Source: Callaeas wilsoni
Taxonomy: Eukaryota; Chordata; Aves; Passeriformes; Callaeidae
Direction of reading: 5' to 3'
Length of the DNA: 64,000 nucleotides
Assembly (NCBI GenBank): GCA_013398955.1
Contig: VWPU01001279.1
Span: 124,001-188,000, forward strand
The translations under genes were made by a program, and so were the position numbers. A model generated the notes under the pieces. That model was not told the DNA's origin and ran no database searches. It was given only the letters and a program-made list of their open reading frames with translations. Below, piece by piece: positions 12,097 to 25,148 of the stretch (positions are counted from its first letter, which is position 1; every line of letters begins with the position of its first letter).

Positions 12097-13890
12097 CCCT
12101 TGGAACATCGGTTGAAGGAGCCACCTCTGCTCATTTATTTCTGGCCACGCCTGGGCTATCCACAAGCCCCAGGCACGCTGGGCTCCGTGCTCTCCACCGC
12201 ACGGGCTGGGAGGCTGGCAAGCGAGGCACCGAGGTGCCCCGGGGCGTTCTCCCTTTGTGTGGGACACACCTGGACAAGCTGCTGCCCCCCCAGCCCAGCC
12301 AGCGTGCCGGCGTATTAATATAAATAGGGAGACAGAAGTGAGGGAACTTTCCAGAACTGGGACCTAGATTGACAAGGGGAGGATACAACACCCTGACTGA
12401 CAACTAGGGGGAGGAGAATGAGATGAGCCCGGGGCGGAGGCTTCAGAGGTGACCTCATTGCCTTCTTCGTACCTCTTAATGCATTTGAGGCCCTCAGTCT
12501 GAACTGGGCACACCACAACAAAAGCATACTCCTAAATTCCTTTTGTGCCATCAAGATAAAGGAGGAGGTGATTTGCAATGTACCATATGTTATTTTGGTT
12601 TCTATATTTTATTTATTAGTTGCATCTGTTACATTCAGATAACAGGTCTACTTCCCTTTCTTACTGCTTGTTATGTCCTTTCCTTAGAAAATACTACAAA
12701 ACCTTATTTCAAAGGACAACTTTCTTCTTAGAATAATCCTTTTCACTGCCACTTTCCAATTTAATTATCACTTGCTAATAAAAAAGTAAACCAGTGAAAA
12801 AGCAAAACAACAGAACAGTAAAAACCCATACTCCAAAGAAAGTTTTTACAGCAAAAGACAAGAGAAGTAATAGAGCTCCATAACATTTGCTGCAACCTTT
12901 AATAGTGCTTCTGGCTAAGTGGAAGGAATCTGGATAACAAGGTAAACAGAGGCAACCTGAAATCTTATAGTAAATTAGGGAACATGGGGTTAGAAGGCTA
13001 AAAATAACTTCTAACAAAAATCAAGAATGAACTACAGTGCTGATTCTTTTTGCAAGGAAATGGAGAACTGTATGGATTTTTAAAATAAAGAAAAATAGTG
13101 TGTCAAATTGTCTTCAAACACACTTTAACTCTGACTTTACATTGTGTTGTCTGAGGTTTTCAAGCACTGAAAAGAACATGTTGTAGTTTTAGGCTTGGAT
13201 AGTTCCAGCCCTTTCACGATGGGTCTTAAAGGCATGGTTGGCTTAGATACCTGCTTGGTTTAGGGCCCTAATGAGTTAATTAAGCAATTCATGGTGGCTG
13301 CACTTCAGAAAAGGACAAAAGCAGGTATTAAACCTTGGCTCATTTTTAAATGGGCTAAAGAAATTAAGGTCAAATGCAGTAGTTAAAATCTCCAGTGAAG
13401 AGCCACAGGGAACACAAGGTCAGTGAGTTCCTTGGATGTGCTCACATTCCTTGAGGGTCACCCCAGAGCCTGAAGAGGCAGCTCCTGCCAGGGCGCTGCA
13501 GGTACAGCTGGGGAGGAGCTGCCCAGGACAGCCCAAACCCATTTGCTCAGGTAAATAACAGTGCCCAGGGAAGCAAGCATTTCGATAGGGAGGAGGCAGA
13601 GCGTGGCGCATGACACTCCCCAGAGCACTGGAGGCGCGTTTGCCAGAGCAGATTTATAATAAGCCAGATGGACACATGTTATAGAGGATACGGCATGGAA
13701 TTCATGCTCAACTCTCATTAATTCATAGCTTACCTAATTTGGGGGTAAGCAAATAGCTGTCACTTAATTTTAGCCTCTCTAGCAACTGACAGTTCTCTCT
13801 TTCACCCACCCATTCATGCACCTTTTACTGTTTTCTATTATGTATTTTTTATAATATTGTAATTTTTAAAAATAGTTTTCTCTTACCGAA

Positions 13891-13904
13891 CACACACACA
13901 CACA
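13891..13904. repeat. (CA)7 microsatellite
   Basis: Seven uninterrupted CA units. It is short, but is a potential polymorphic marker. Confidence 0.95.
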
Positions 13905-15284
13905 GAAGGCAAACCCTGTGGGCAAAGTGGTAATAAAATTAAAATGAATCTAAATAGAACTTAATTCTCTGAAATCAGTTTTGTTCCACTGCATTCAGCA
14001 GTCTGAAATAATAGAAACCATGGTTTATAATTAAAAAGGAGATCTAATGGAAATTGACAAACAGCCTAAATTTCCATTGAAAGGGAGGGGAACCAGTTTC
14101 AGACACGAAAATATGTCTTTTATTTGTATCATTAAATATCAAAAATTTAATAGGATGTTTTGTGGAATGATCAAAGTTATTTGAGACACAAATAATGCAT
14201 AAAACCCACACATCACCGGCCATAAAGAATATGATAACCTGCTTTTGGGTGCTTATCATGATGTAGCTGTCTAAACGAGCAATATTTTAAAACACTGTAA
14301 CGGACCATTACATGGAAGAAAAGTGAACATACACAACTAAAAACTTTGGGAATTTTATAAGAAAGAGTGTTTGGTGAACAAAAGGCATTTCTAGAATTAC
14401 AGAATGCACCCAGGATGCAAAGCCAGAGGACAGAAAATGCCACAGATTATATATGTGAACTGACAGGAAAGGCAGAGAAATGGATATGAGCTGTTTCAAC
14501 ACTTGAGCCATTTGGGATTCCTCAACAATTCATTCTACCTGTGTTTCAGGGACTCTGCCAAAAAGCTTTTCATTCTTCTCTCTCCTAAAAGCCCCAGCAG
14601 CTGTACCTTGGTGCATGCTCTGAATAGATGTATTAGATACAGCTAACAAATCTCTGGGCAGTGGGATGGGGCGGGGGAGCAGGGTGGCAGGAGAGAGATG
14701 AGATTTCAGGAAAGAAAAGGGGAAAACTATATTGAAAAAAATTTGTCAAAAAGAATAGCGTCAGTGTTTTCACCAGGGCTGCAGAGCACATGGATTTTCT
14801 CCTGGTACAGTGACAAAATCCCATCCAGAGGGAGTGGAGCACCTCAGTGCCCAGAGAAAAATCCTGTGAGAAGGACTGAAATGGTTCATTTCAGTTTAAA
14901 CTATGCTAAACTTTCTTTTCCCATCATAATGATAATATTTGCTGCTTCACCTGTCTCAGGCAAACTGGTAAGATGCCCTCCCTACTGGAAGACTTGTATG
15001 AGACATCCCAATACTGGTCACTGGACACTGTAACACCGCTCAAATTTTGTGAACTATAATAATGACCATGACCTTGGACCCTTAAATGGATTCTACGTAG
15101 CTTATTAAAAATCTTTATTTTCTCCTATGTGAAGTTTTCATGGTCTTGTACAACCATTTGTGTTTTTCAGGGACGTAGCTCTACCTGCCCACTGCAGGTG
15201 TTTCAAGCCTGATCCAAAACTACTGATACTGAGAGGAATAACGGAATTTTGAATCTGGTTCTCTTTCTTGTTCCAAAATTCCCA

Positions 15285-15316
15285 TAAAAACAAACAAACA
15301 AACCAAAACAACAAAC
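15285..15316. repeat. (AAAC)n low-complexity tract
   Basis: An imperfect run of aaac/aaca units containing only A and C over about 30 bases. Confidence 0.9.
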
Positions 15317-18300
15317 TAGTACTTTACTCCTCTTGAAAACAATATTGACCTTTGTTTGGCTTTTTATTCAAAACATCATTCCTTTATGAAGTCATGACAG
15401 ATGAAGAGCTATTAATTTCCAGATGGGATGCAGGACACCTTTTGCAGATAAGCCTGACTCTGTAGCAGAAGCAGCCTTCTGTTTTAAATAAATTGTAACA
15501 TAATTCCAGTGACATGGTTTAAAAGGCAATTCTTATATTTTTTACTTCTTTTTGTTGACAGCCACAGTGGTCTAAGCCCATTACTGACTTGGCTATGATA
15601 TTTGATAGCTTCCATTCACAGGGTTCACAACAAACAAAAATTCTTTGTATTTAGCAACACAAAATGAAAATGTTAATTTCTAGTTTCAGAGCTGCTTCTC
15701 CTCCTGCCACTCCCAAATTTCCTATATGCCCTCCAGAGGAGGAGTCAAGTGACTAATGAACGTCTAATTCCTGCAAATTATGCTTTTAGGAGTCAGCAAA
15801 ATAAATCTTATGGCAAAATTTATGAAACAGCAAGACTGTATAGCTCATTTCTGTGCCTCTTCACCGCCCCACAGGAGGTCACTGAGATCACGCCCCACAG
15901 CTTCAGAATCATCTCCCTTCATTTGCATTTTAACTAATTTTCTTTCCTCTGTCTTGATACTTACCATAATTGCCTTGCAATGATTTTTGACAACTACTGT
16001 GAATATAGGGAATATGGGCAATACAGTGGCTTTTACAGGCCTAAAATCTGAGAGGCTGCCACCGTGAAATACTGTGCAAAATAAGAGAGGAAACCCTCCG
16101 GTTTGCAGCAGAGAACCTCAAGCTAGCAGGTGGTTTATCTATCAGCAATTTTTTTGGTTTTACCCCTGGGTTTCTGGATGTGCTCATTTGTCACCCCTCA
16201 TTATTTATAGCCATGCTGTTTGGTGCACAGTACAGAATAACAGTTCAGATTTGCCTGCTGGAAAAAGTTAAAGCCTGTGGTCTGTGACATCTTCCTGAGG
16301 AAACAGCAGAATTAAATCAGTGAAAAGTGATGCAATGCTTTTAATAACATTTAATTGGCAATTGGATGTTCTAAGAGTAAACAACTGTTAAATAATATTG
16401 ATGAAAGATCTGTCAAAAGAAGAATACATTGTCTGATAAGCAACTGTGTGGGCAAATATTTCAATTGCTCTAGTCTAGTCAGACATGCTGTGTCTGAGTA
16501 ATTCCTGAACCTGGTCTTTTAAATCGAGCTGGGCTGGTTTCCAGACAAGAGCAAATCTATCCTCTGGGTTGCACAGCTAAAGACCTCAGTGCAGAGCTGT
16601 GATTGTTGTTCCTTATGTCATTTCCCATTCTTTCAAATCCTGACGTTTTATGTTACAACATTATTTTGGTTGCTGTTGCTTTAATCCCCTAGACATGGCT
16701 ATATTTAGAAAGCAGTGGAATAGCTAAACTACTGTACAAGGCTTTGCTTCATCATTACTGATTAGGATTTCAGTTCTCCAAAGCTTCATATGTGGGATAC
16801 ATCTCTGCAGGGTTTAGGAGTTACTCTTCAGATGTTTGTAGGACTTAGTCACAGATAAACTTTAACTGAAATTTTCTTAGTCTGCTGGCAAAATTAAATA
16901 CTCACTGTGATCTATGCCTTTAATGGAGAAGAAAAAGAGTGAAAATTTTCCAGAGATTTTCATGATGATCATATGTGTATGTTCAGTGTCATTTCATTTG
17001 AAGGGTTTGCATTCATGCTTACAGTCATAGCATCTTTGCAGTACTAAGACCAAAACTTCCTACTTTCCCCTCAGGGTTACTAACCACTAATGAGCACATA
17101 AACAGAACTCTTCAACCTCACTTGTTACTGGTTTATACAAGGAAAGTCAAATACAATTTTTGTTCACCTAATGATATGTGAAAGCTAAAGGAGCTGCGCC
17201 TTTACATTTGTCATTGTTGCGGAAACTCTCTTTTGAAAATCTGATGTTGCAAGACATAAACCAGCGAGAACATGATAATATCCATGTGGGTTTTTTTTTC
17301 ACCTAATCCAAGATATTATTTGCGTAAATGCAGAGATATAGATTGCATTTAAAAATACTTCTTAATTTGCTGGTAGCATTTTTTGGCATTTTTTAATATA
17401 AAAGAAGCAATAACAAACTGTATAGGTAGTAATCTTAGTACACCTTTTTCTTGATAAAATTACTAGAACTAGCAAGTAAAGAACAAAAATCTGGACTAAA
17501 TATGTTCTTATTCTTAAGGCTATGTACCCTTCAAAAGTTTTGCAGGATCCAGGTGGCTTGGGTGTTGCTATTAGAAGTCACTCAGATGTTGAATGATCTG
17601 TGTGTCTTGGACTTCCAGGAGGAGTTAATGTACTGCTCAAAGATACATGCAATCCTAGTATTTCCTTTATCACAGAGATATAACTCTTTGCATTGTATTA
17701 ACATGCCAGTAAGACAGCATCCAGCTGGGATGCAAAATAATCTTTTCTTCTCTTTATTTCTTAGATTGGAATTAATCCCTGCATTAGATACTGACAGAAT
17801 TTATTTTGGGGATTAAATTTGCTCAAAGCCTTTGTTCATAGGAAATGCAGCTTGTGATACAGAGATGACACTAAGCATTATCATAAGCTAATAAAAAGAG
17901 ATAATAAGGACCAAATCAGTAGAAACAAATTTCAGAAGTAAAATTCCCTCTACCTGAAAATTTTCTTTCTTTTTCTCTCCCCTTTTCCCTTGCACCCTTC
18001 CTGCTCTACTTTTGGATTGAAACTAATTTCTTCACCACGTTATTTTAAGGAGTCGACGAAAACCTGATAACCCCCCTTTGCTAAGGAGGTGGAAGAACTA
18101 ATTGGTTTTTGTTCACTATCTTGGCTGATGGGTGAGAAACTAAAACCCAATTCATCCAGTAATTGCTACGTTCATGAAAAACGGCATCAAAGCCTTGATG
18201 CGTTTTACTGTTGTCTCTTGGGAAGGCTCATGTCTAATTCTTATGCTGATATGGCTCATAATATAGTCCTCTGACTCTTCTATTTGCTCTTGCAATTACA

Positions 18301-21300
18301 AGGGTTCTTATTCCATTGTGCATATTCCTCTGAACTAAGATTAGCTTAACTGAGCTTCCTTTGAAAACCTGCCTACCCATCAAATGCATCAGGCCTAATG
18401 CATTCTGCAGCCACGCAAAATCAATGAACAGCACAATTTTCTGCTTCCTGCAATGATCAATAGGATTCACATAATGGGTGGAAAATTTTTAATCATGACA
18501 GCCCAGCATCTAGCTGGCATAAATCTTCCCTGCATTATAACCTCTCCATTTCCCACTAGTGCAAATTTGCAGGTATTGAATAATATTTATGTAGCAGATA
18601 CATTATGAAAAGCAATACAATTAGAACTTCACACTTCAGTGATGATAGGTGGAGATCCCAGAGGCCCATTTCCTAGACAATGTACTGGCTTCCATGTTTG
18701 AAATGCAAAATCCTTTTTTCTCCTGAAACTATGATTTTTGCTGAAACTATACTTCCCTGGATCAAATCTGACATGGCTCAGGAAAATGTGAATTCAGGTT
18801 GACCATAGCTAAGAATAAGTACATTTAAATGAGAAAATAATCTGCCACCAAAGAAGCAGTTCCTCTCTCTGACATAGCTTCCTTTTCCACCTCTGTCCTG
18901 GCTGAACTCATGGAGCTGCAAAAATCTCTCCCTGCACTATTCCTGAAAACCCACCAGGGAAGAGGAAGATCAACTGGTACTGTCCTCATTGACAGTGTGA
19001 CCTGAGGCACACTTGATTTTTACAGGCTACAGTCAACTACCAGAGGTACTGACATAGAGGGAAAGGAGGTAACTCTCCTCTGCATTTTTTAAATAATGGT
19101 CTACAAATAAATGCAGAACTGCAGGGTTAAGGGTTCTAGCAAAATTGTCTGTAAGTTACATGCATATTTCTAATTTACTGTTTTCTTGGGAAAAGTGCAA
19201 AGGAAATTTCCTCTGTGAAAATTCAAAGAAGACTTAGATGCCTGGAAAAAGTTTCTTAATTTTAAATGTCAGGACCACCCCTGTGTTAAGGTATGCCAGT
19301 GCCTTTTACTGTTCTCTGAGTCTACAGATCTCAGGCTTTGCTCTTAACTGGAAAAGAGAGGAATATCTGTGGCACAAAGGCTTAAAAGGGTGAAACAGTA
19401 GCTGAACTTCTGCAAGTCACCCTGAGACATAACCCAGCCTTCTGCCTGGTTCTGCACCTCGTGGGTCCTGCTGCCAAACGAGAGCAAGCAAATTACCTGT
19501 TACAGACTATAGTTAGATAAATCTTTACAGCCGTGTTCTAGGAATGGATTTAATTTTTGTCATCTGCCATTATGTTATAATCACAGCCCTATACATGGTT
19601 TAGTGCCAAGCTATTTTTTTTGTCCTTGCCAGAGTGTTATAAGAATATCTTTATGACTCCTTCCGCTCAGTGAATCAGAATAATGATTCCTTTTCATCTT
19701 AGCACAGAGCAGGTTTCACTGGGTACGAATAGAAGTGCCAGCCAAATGTGAACTGCTCAAAACTTACACTGGTAAATAATATTCAAAGAAGTCAAAACAT
19801 TGTGTCACTGCTCAAGTCTGACATTTGCTTCTGTCATAAAAATGAGAAATTGGCAGGGCACAGCACAGTTTTAGGCCATTCTCATAATAATCACAAAAAT
19901 ATAGCTGAGAAAAGCAAAGGATATGTGTTAAGCACTACATTACCACAGTATCACAGCTGTAAATGGGTACATATTTGCAGAGGTTTAGAAGGAAAGATTC
20001 TCTCCTTCTCCCTAATTTTTGCAAGATTTTTCTGAAGGACAAAGTATTAACTTACAACTTACAGTGAAGACACATGAATATAATTACTCAATATAGATAC
20101 AGGGTTATGGAGTGAGTCCACCAAATATCTACAGACAGCAAAAGGCTTTTAAAATATTTTTATGGGGAAAAAATAGAGAGGCAGAAACTCAGTGAATGTT
20201 TGGTGATGTATTCTGCTGCTACTTCTAAATTCTCAGGTGTAATTTGGAATGAGAAATGAAAAGCCTCAGACTCTCTTTAATCAGAACATTGAATTAAAAC
20301 TGTACAACCTCAAAGTGTCTCCTGTAAATGAATGTATTTCTTGGCCAACAGTCTGTATTTGAAACTGGCAGTTTTCTCTTTAAAATTGCTCTCTGTTGGC
20401 AGATAGCATGGGAAGGAGAACCTGACTGAGCCACATCTCTGCACTGGGCACAGATGAAGGCTACACGGCCACAGGAACCCATAAGGAATTAAATATGCAG
20501 TTTTAAAGCCAATATAACAAAGGAACATTGTATTCCTGCACACTGTATTGACTGCTCATGAGTAGGTATCATTATACAGTGGTGTATACGTATGGTATTT
20601 AGTCACTCTTCCATTACCTATTTTTCTCCAAAAGCTCTTTTCTGCAAGTCAGGCTTTTAGCATGAAAAATGAAATATCCACAGTACTAACCAAAACAAAT
20701 ACATCTGACTGCCAATGCAAAGATTCTCCTGACCACTCCCTGCAGACATTTAGGCTAGTGTAGCAGTCAGGCATTTACTGACATCATTAAGTGGCTGACT
20801 CTTCTGGATCTTAAATGCAGCAAATTAATGAATCTAGACACGCCCAAGATGATAAAATCTACACATTTGTTGACAGTGACAAAAATTTTCTATAATATTA
20901 ACTAATAAGTTACACAAGAAATGGGCAAGTTTAGCGCCATTTAAATTAAAACTGTCAAGTTCTGCCTGTTGTCTATTTTGTTATGTAGATATAGCTCCAA
21001 GTACTAATGGCACTTAGAGATGTCCTTTGTAACAATGTCCAATTTCAGCTTCTCATCCTGTTACTATTTAGCTCACTAAATTATTCATGTATGCATGAAC
21101 ATGCACAAACACATACACACAGACATATATAGTTATTTGGGCTATAAACATGCAAAAAACTATATGTGCCTGTCTTCTTCCTGTTTAATTTACTGTGTCA
21201 GCTTTGCAATGCACTAATTTCCTCTTAACATCAAGGAAAAAAACCTTATTGCAATGTTAGTTTAACAAAGGGCAAGATTAATATTTTAAAATACACTGCT

Positions 21301-24300
21301 AGCATCATATCTTCTCTCCACGCTCCAAGTAATCAAAATGTTTCACCCTCTTTTATGTTGCACATTAATTGAGGTTCCATTGGAGCTGGAGAGCTACAGT
21401 CTAGACAATATAAAACACCACCCAGAAATGACAGTGCCTGCTGGAAAGGCTTTATGTTCTGCTAGTCCTTTTTGTCATTATAACTAATTATGTAGGACCA
21501 AATAAGCCTGCAATATTAGCTCAGCACTCAGGGGTTCCTAGAAATGGATGCTCCCTGTGATGCTGTGGATATTAGAAAATGCAGTTTCACAGTTTTGTTG
21601 TCAGCAGGGTCAGGTGGTCTATTAAATACTGTAAAGGAGGAGGAAGGAAAGGAAACGAAGAGCAACTTTTTGTGGTACAGCTTGGCTCTCACTGGCTCTT
21701 TCTCCTGCTCTTTCATTTTTATTATAGTTTATTCCTAGGTAATGATATATGAACAGAAAGAAATTTCAGTCTACAGCCAGCTAGCTCAGTGAGATGTTTA
21801 CAGCCAGTCGCAATATACTGAGGACAGGGGGAAGTTCTTTCAGGAAGGAGAAAATTTCTTGTGAGTACTATTCTATATTAACTTCAAAAAAATAGTAGTA
21901 GTTTAAAAAAAGAAATATCTTTTTGGGAAAAAAAAAATGAAACCTTTTCTATTTATATTTTTCAGATTTGTGTAAGAGTCTTTGAATCCAAATTAAATTG
22001 TTTCTCAGGAATTCTAATTTTTTAAAATAAAAATCAGGTTATTTTCCCAGAAATCTTATTTTCTTTATTGAAAATGTTTTTTGGAGGAAAACTCATTCTT
22101 GTTAATAACACAAAAACATGAGACTATGCTGAGTACTGAGAAATGTATAATGGCTTTCTCTTTCTTAGATGTTTTGCCTTTGATAGAAGTTAAGCTGCAC
22201 TTTCAGTAGTTTCCAGTCAAGTAATGGGTTTCTGTTGTATTGGTATTGCTAGGAGTACTATGTTGTTATTGGTGATACTTTCTATGAAATGGTAAAAACT
22301 ATGTTTGTTCTCATTGAGCATGAGATTCACTAATAACCTGAAAAAAAAAATCAGTTTCTCCTGATGCTATATCTAAGGTAAGAGCAATTGTGCTCAGTGT
22401 TAAATCCCCACATTTCCTTGATTAGTGTTGCTGGTTTCCTTTTCCATTTCAGTAGGTGAAGCTGGGCTTTCATTGGCTTCGTGAACTCTTGCAAAGTGGC
22501 AAGGTATGAAACGGATCCACAGCTACATCCAGGTTCCATTTAGTGCAAAATGCAAAGATATTTACATCTGTAAACCACATCAGTGTGCTATACAAGTTAC
22601 TAGCAATAGGGTAGAGAGTCTGGTACACCATTTTTTCATGGCCAGTTTTGGGGAGGAAGAGATAGTTGCTGTCACGAGTGAGAAATCATCTAAATCTGCA
22701 CAGAGCCGGGCAGACACGGGCAGGCTCTGTACGACCTGTAGTTCACACTGATTCAAGGTATTTTGAATTGAGCAGGCAAACAAATCTGCTCCAAGTTGAA
22801 GAACATGTGCACCACACTTCTGACAAGAATATGGCAATATGTCTTCATTCCTCTGTTAGCTACGGGTTTGTAGCAGACCTGCCCTTTATTCAATTCCAGT
22901 TTGGTTTTGTCCCTCTGGGACTTATATCCACACACTGTTCTTCCTTGCACATCTGCAATGCCAACTTCTGTCCTCCTTGCTGAGCACGCCCCTTTCCCTG
23001 GCATCTGCCTTGGCTCCACAAGCCACTCACCACTGTTTCCAGGATATCATGGTGATGCTGAAAGGAATCCTGTTCATGTGCCTTGCCTGACCATTGGAAT
23101 AAACAAGCCGAGGTTCAGGCTGGCAAGCGCAGCCAGGAGACAATTGTTCAGCTCTGGCATTTTACATTTTCATACACTAGTAAAGCATCTATAAATAGCC
23201 TTTGAGAAACATAAATGTTTTAGTATAATGGGATTCATGTTTAATATGGGCAATGACTTCCCTTCCCTTAGGATCAAAATTAAAATGTTTAGACAAAATT
23301 AAACTGCTTCTTGGGAAGATGCAATGATGCAGAGTACAATATTTAAACAAACTCCCAGTGCCTGACAGAAAATGGCTCTTTGCAATCAAGCTCCAAAAGA
23401 GGAGACAACATAGCTGTTTATTATTGCTCCATATGCTGATGAAATATGGGCACTTGAGCACCAGTATCACAGAAGCTTATAGAAAAGAGGGCTTTCTAGA
23501 GAAAATAACATTATTCGTTTCTGAAAAACAAATTGGTGGTTGTCTGAGGCAAGTTTGGGACATGTTTTCATTATTAACTAGCATCATGTGATTAGTCAAC
23601 TCCAGCTTTAGCAAGACAGATTTTCGTGTACAGAGCAGTTTGATAGAAATTGCTGCCTGCCTATTATTTGAAAGAAATGGGTTTTAAACACAGCATTTTC
23701 TATCCTCATGAGATCCTTGGCTCTGGCTGTAAAGCTCTTGTGCAGAGCTCAAGCAGGGAGAAAAGGTAATTGTACAATGCTTTTATGAAGTTCCAGTTAA
23801 TCCAGGAGTTAATCAGGAATTGTTTAGCCCCTGGCACAAACTGGGATAATCTCTGGGCAGCTCTCACCTGTGCCCTTTTCCAATCTTTGACAATAGTTTG
23901 TTACAGCATATCCAAATTTAGCTAATATTTTAGGGAGACAGCTTGGAGTTTTTTCTCTTTGCTATCTCTGCATTTAGGAGGGTTAGGAAAGGGTGTTACA
24001 GCATGGGTTTCTTCAGAACCCCTTTTATTCCAGGAGATGATGGTGGCTAAGAACAAGCACAAAGCCTCCAATTCCATCAGATATTCAAGACAAAATGATC
24101 TATGTTGGACCATCTTAAAAGGACTAGTTCACAGTTTCCAGCTCTTATCTAAAAGTATATGCGACATAGTCACAAAAGATAACTAAATAGTAAAATTTGA
24201 ATAGTAGGTATTTTAAGGCTTACTATTCTGGTCACTCTAAACTACACTTTTTCATTAGCGCTAGAAGGATTAAATTTTTACACTTCGTTACTATTTATTA

Positions 24301-25030
24301 GGCCTAGGTGGGTGACAATATATGATTCCTGAGAACATAATCATGCTAAGGATTTAGATCTCAGAGAAATTCTGAATTTTGTCTATACTACTGCCAAGAC
24401 CTAATGAGAAGAGGAAACAGACACAACAAACAGAGACATTTACTAGATCTTTTTAATCTTAGCACCATGTTGAAAACCTGTAGTCTTTGTATTGCAAATA
24501 AAGGATTTCAGGACCTGTTGATTTCTTCTGTTAGTATTGCCATTCTGTCAAAATTGATACTGCCCTGGAGATATATACTAAACACCCAACTGAAATCTGT
24601 GATTCTATAATACTTTTCTGTTTCCACTTCCTTTCCTGATTTTGGTTTCAGTCATTTCATGCTGTGTGTGCAACCTGTCATTATGTATCTGTGGTTTCTG
24701 TCATTACATATCCTTTTTTAATTAATGTGTATGGCCGTGGTGAGATACATTCCCAATGCCAGCTCCTGATTGACTGCCATGTGCATTGACCTTGTTGGCC
24801 TCGGCTAAATTTCCTGTCCAGCTCTTAAATGCCAGAACGCTCATAACACGCTGGAGCCTTGGAAGTGCAGCGACATCTGTTTTCACAATTTTAGCTATCT
24901 TGGTTCCACCAGAACTAGAAACTGGTATTTCCCTCTTGCACGTGTCAGCTGTTGGATCCTCGCAGAGCTCTCAGGAAGCCATGCTGAGTGCAAGGCTGGT
25001 GCATCTTGAACCCTGAGATTAAGCACAGCT

Positions 25031-25148
25031 TCGCGGTGCTGGTGCTTGCAGAGCTCCATCGATCCCGCCGCCCGCTCTCCGCCCGCCCTGCGGTGCAATC
25101 AGCATCGATAGGATCAGTGCAAACAGAGACTGTGTCGAGCCAGGCGGT
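25031..25148. promoter_or_regulatory. Isolated CpG cluster, possible regulatory islet
   Basis: About a dozen CpG dinucleotides fall in roughly 120 bp, including tcgcgg, ccgccgcccgc and two atcgat sites, in a region otherwise almost free of CpG. No LTR ends, target duplication or repeat family is recognised around it. In vertebrate DNA, CpGs persist where methylation is low or where an insertion is recent, so this may be a small unmethylated regulatory element or an unrecognised insertion. No reading frame or splice signal indicates an exon. Confidence 0.35.

Larger units (their letters stand above)
11419..12520. mobile_element. Composite ERV LTR element with exact 6-bp target duplication
   Basis: The element runs from TGTCGCGGTGGTGTGG to GGGCACACCACAACA. 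It is flanked by the identical hexamer aaagca (11,413-11,418 and 12,521-12,526). TG/CA ends with a 6-bp duplication fit an ERVK or alpharetrovirus-like LTR. It is GC-rich and CpG-rich against AT-rich flanks. The left part carries promoter signals on the minus strand: TCTATAAGAG (rc of 11,651-11,660) with an upstream CCAAT (rc of 11,719-11,723). The right part carries a plus-strand set: a GC box, tttaaaaag at 12,024 and AATAAA at 12,091. The two parts share inverted similarity. CCCCTCAG and CCCCTTCAAGG occur in the same order at 12,033-12,080 on plus and 11,637-11,602 on minus. This suggests one LTR nested in another, or an inverted rearrangement of related LTR sequence. No internal proviral genes are present. 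Confidence 0.8.
12521..25030. other. AT-rich non-coding sequence
   Basis: About 12.5 kb has no supported gene and no recognisable interspersed repeat. Reading frames of up to 121 codons occur (for example 17,451-17,816 plus) but show no domain, signal or family resemblance. A slightly GC-richer patch at 13,430-13,640 has no repeat signature that I know. Simple repeats are listed separately. Confidence 0.6.

Noticed and set aside
1502..12520. A provirus with LTRs at 1.5, 8.0 and 11.4 kb as ends
   Set aside because: The three LTRs differ in sequence, length and target-duplication size, each has its own flanking duplication, and no primer-binding site, gag, pol or env remnants lie between them.
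17451..17816. 121-codon plus-strand open frame in AT-rich DNA
   Set aside because: No domain, no repeat structure, and no clear initiation or splice context. It is longer than average but isolated.
24165..24178. catagtcacaaaag matches the core of the miR-153 mature sequence as I remember it.
   Set aside because: Only 14 bases agree. The bases around them differ, and no complementary arm for a precursor hairpin is visible upstream or downstream, so a chance match is more likely.
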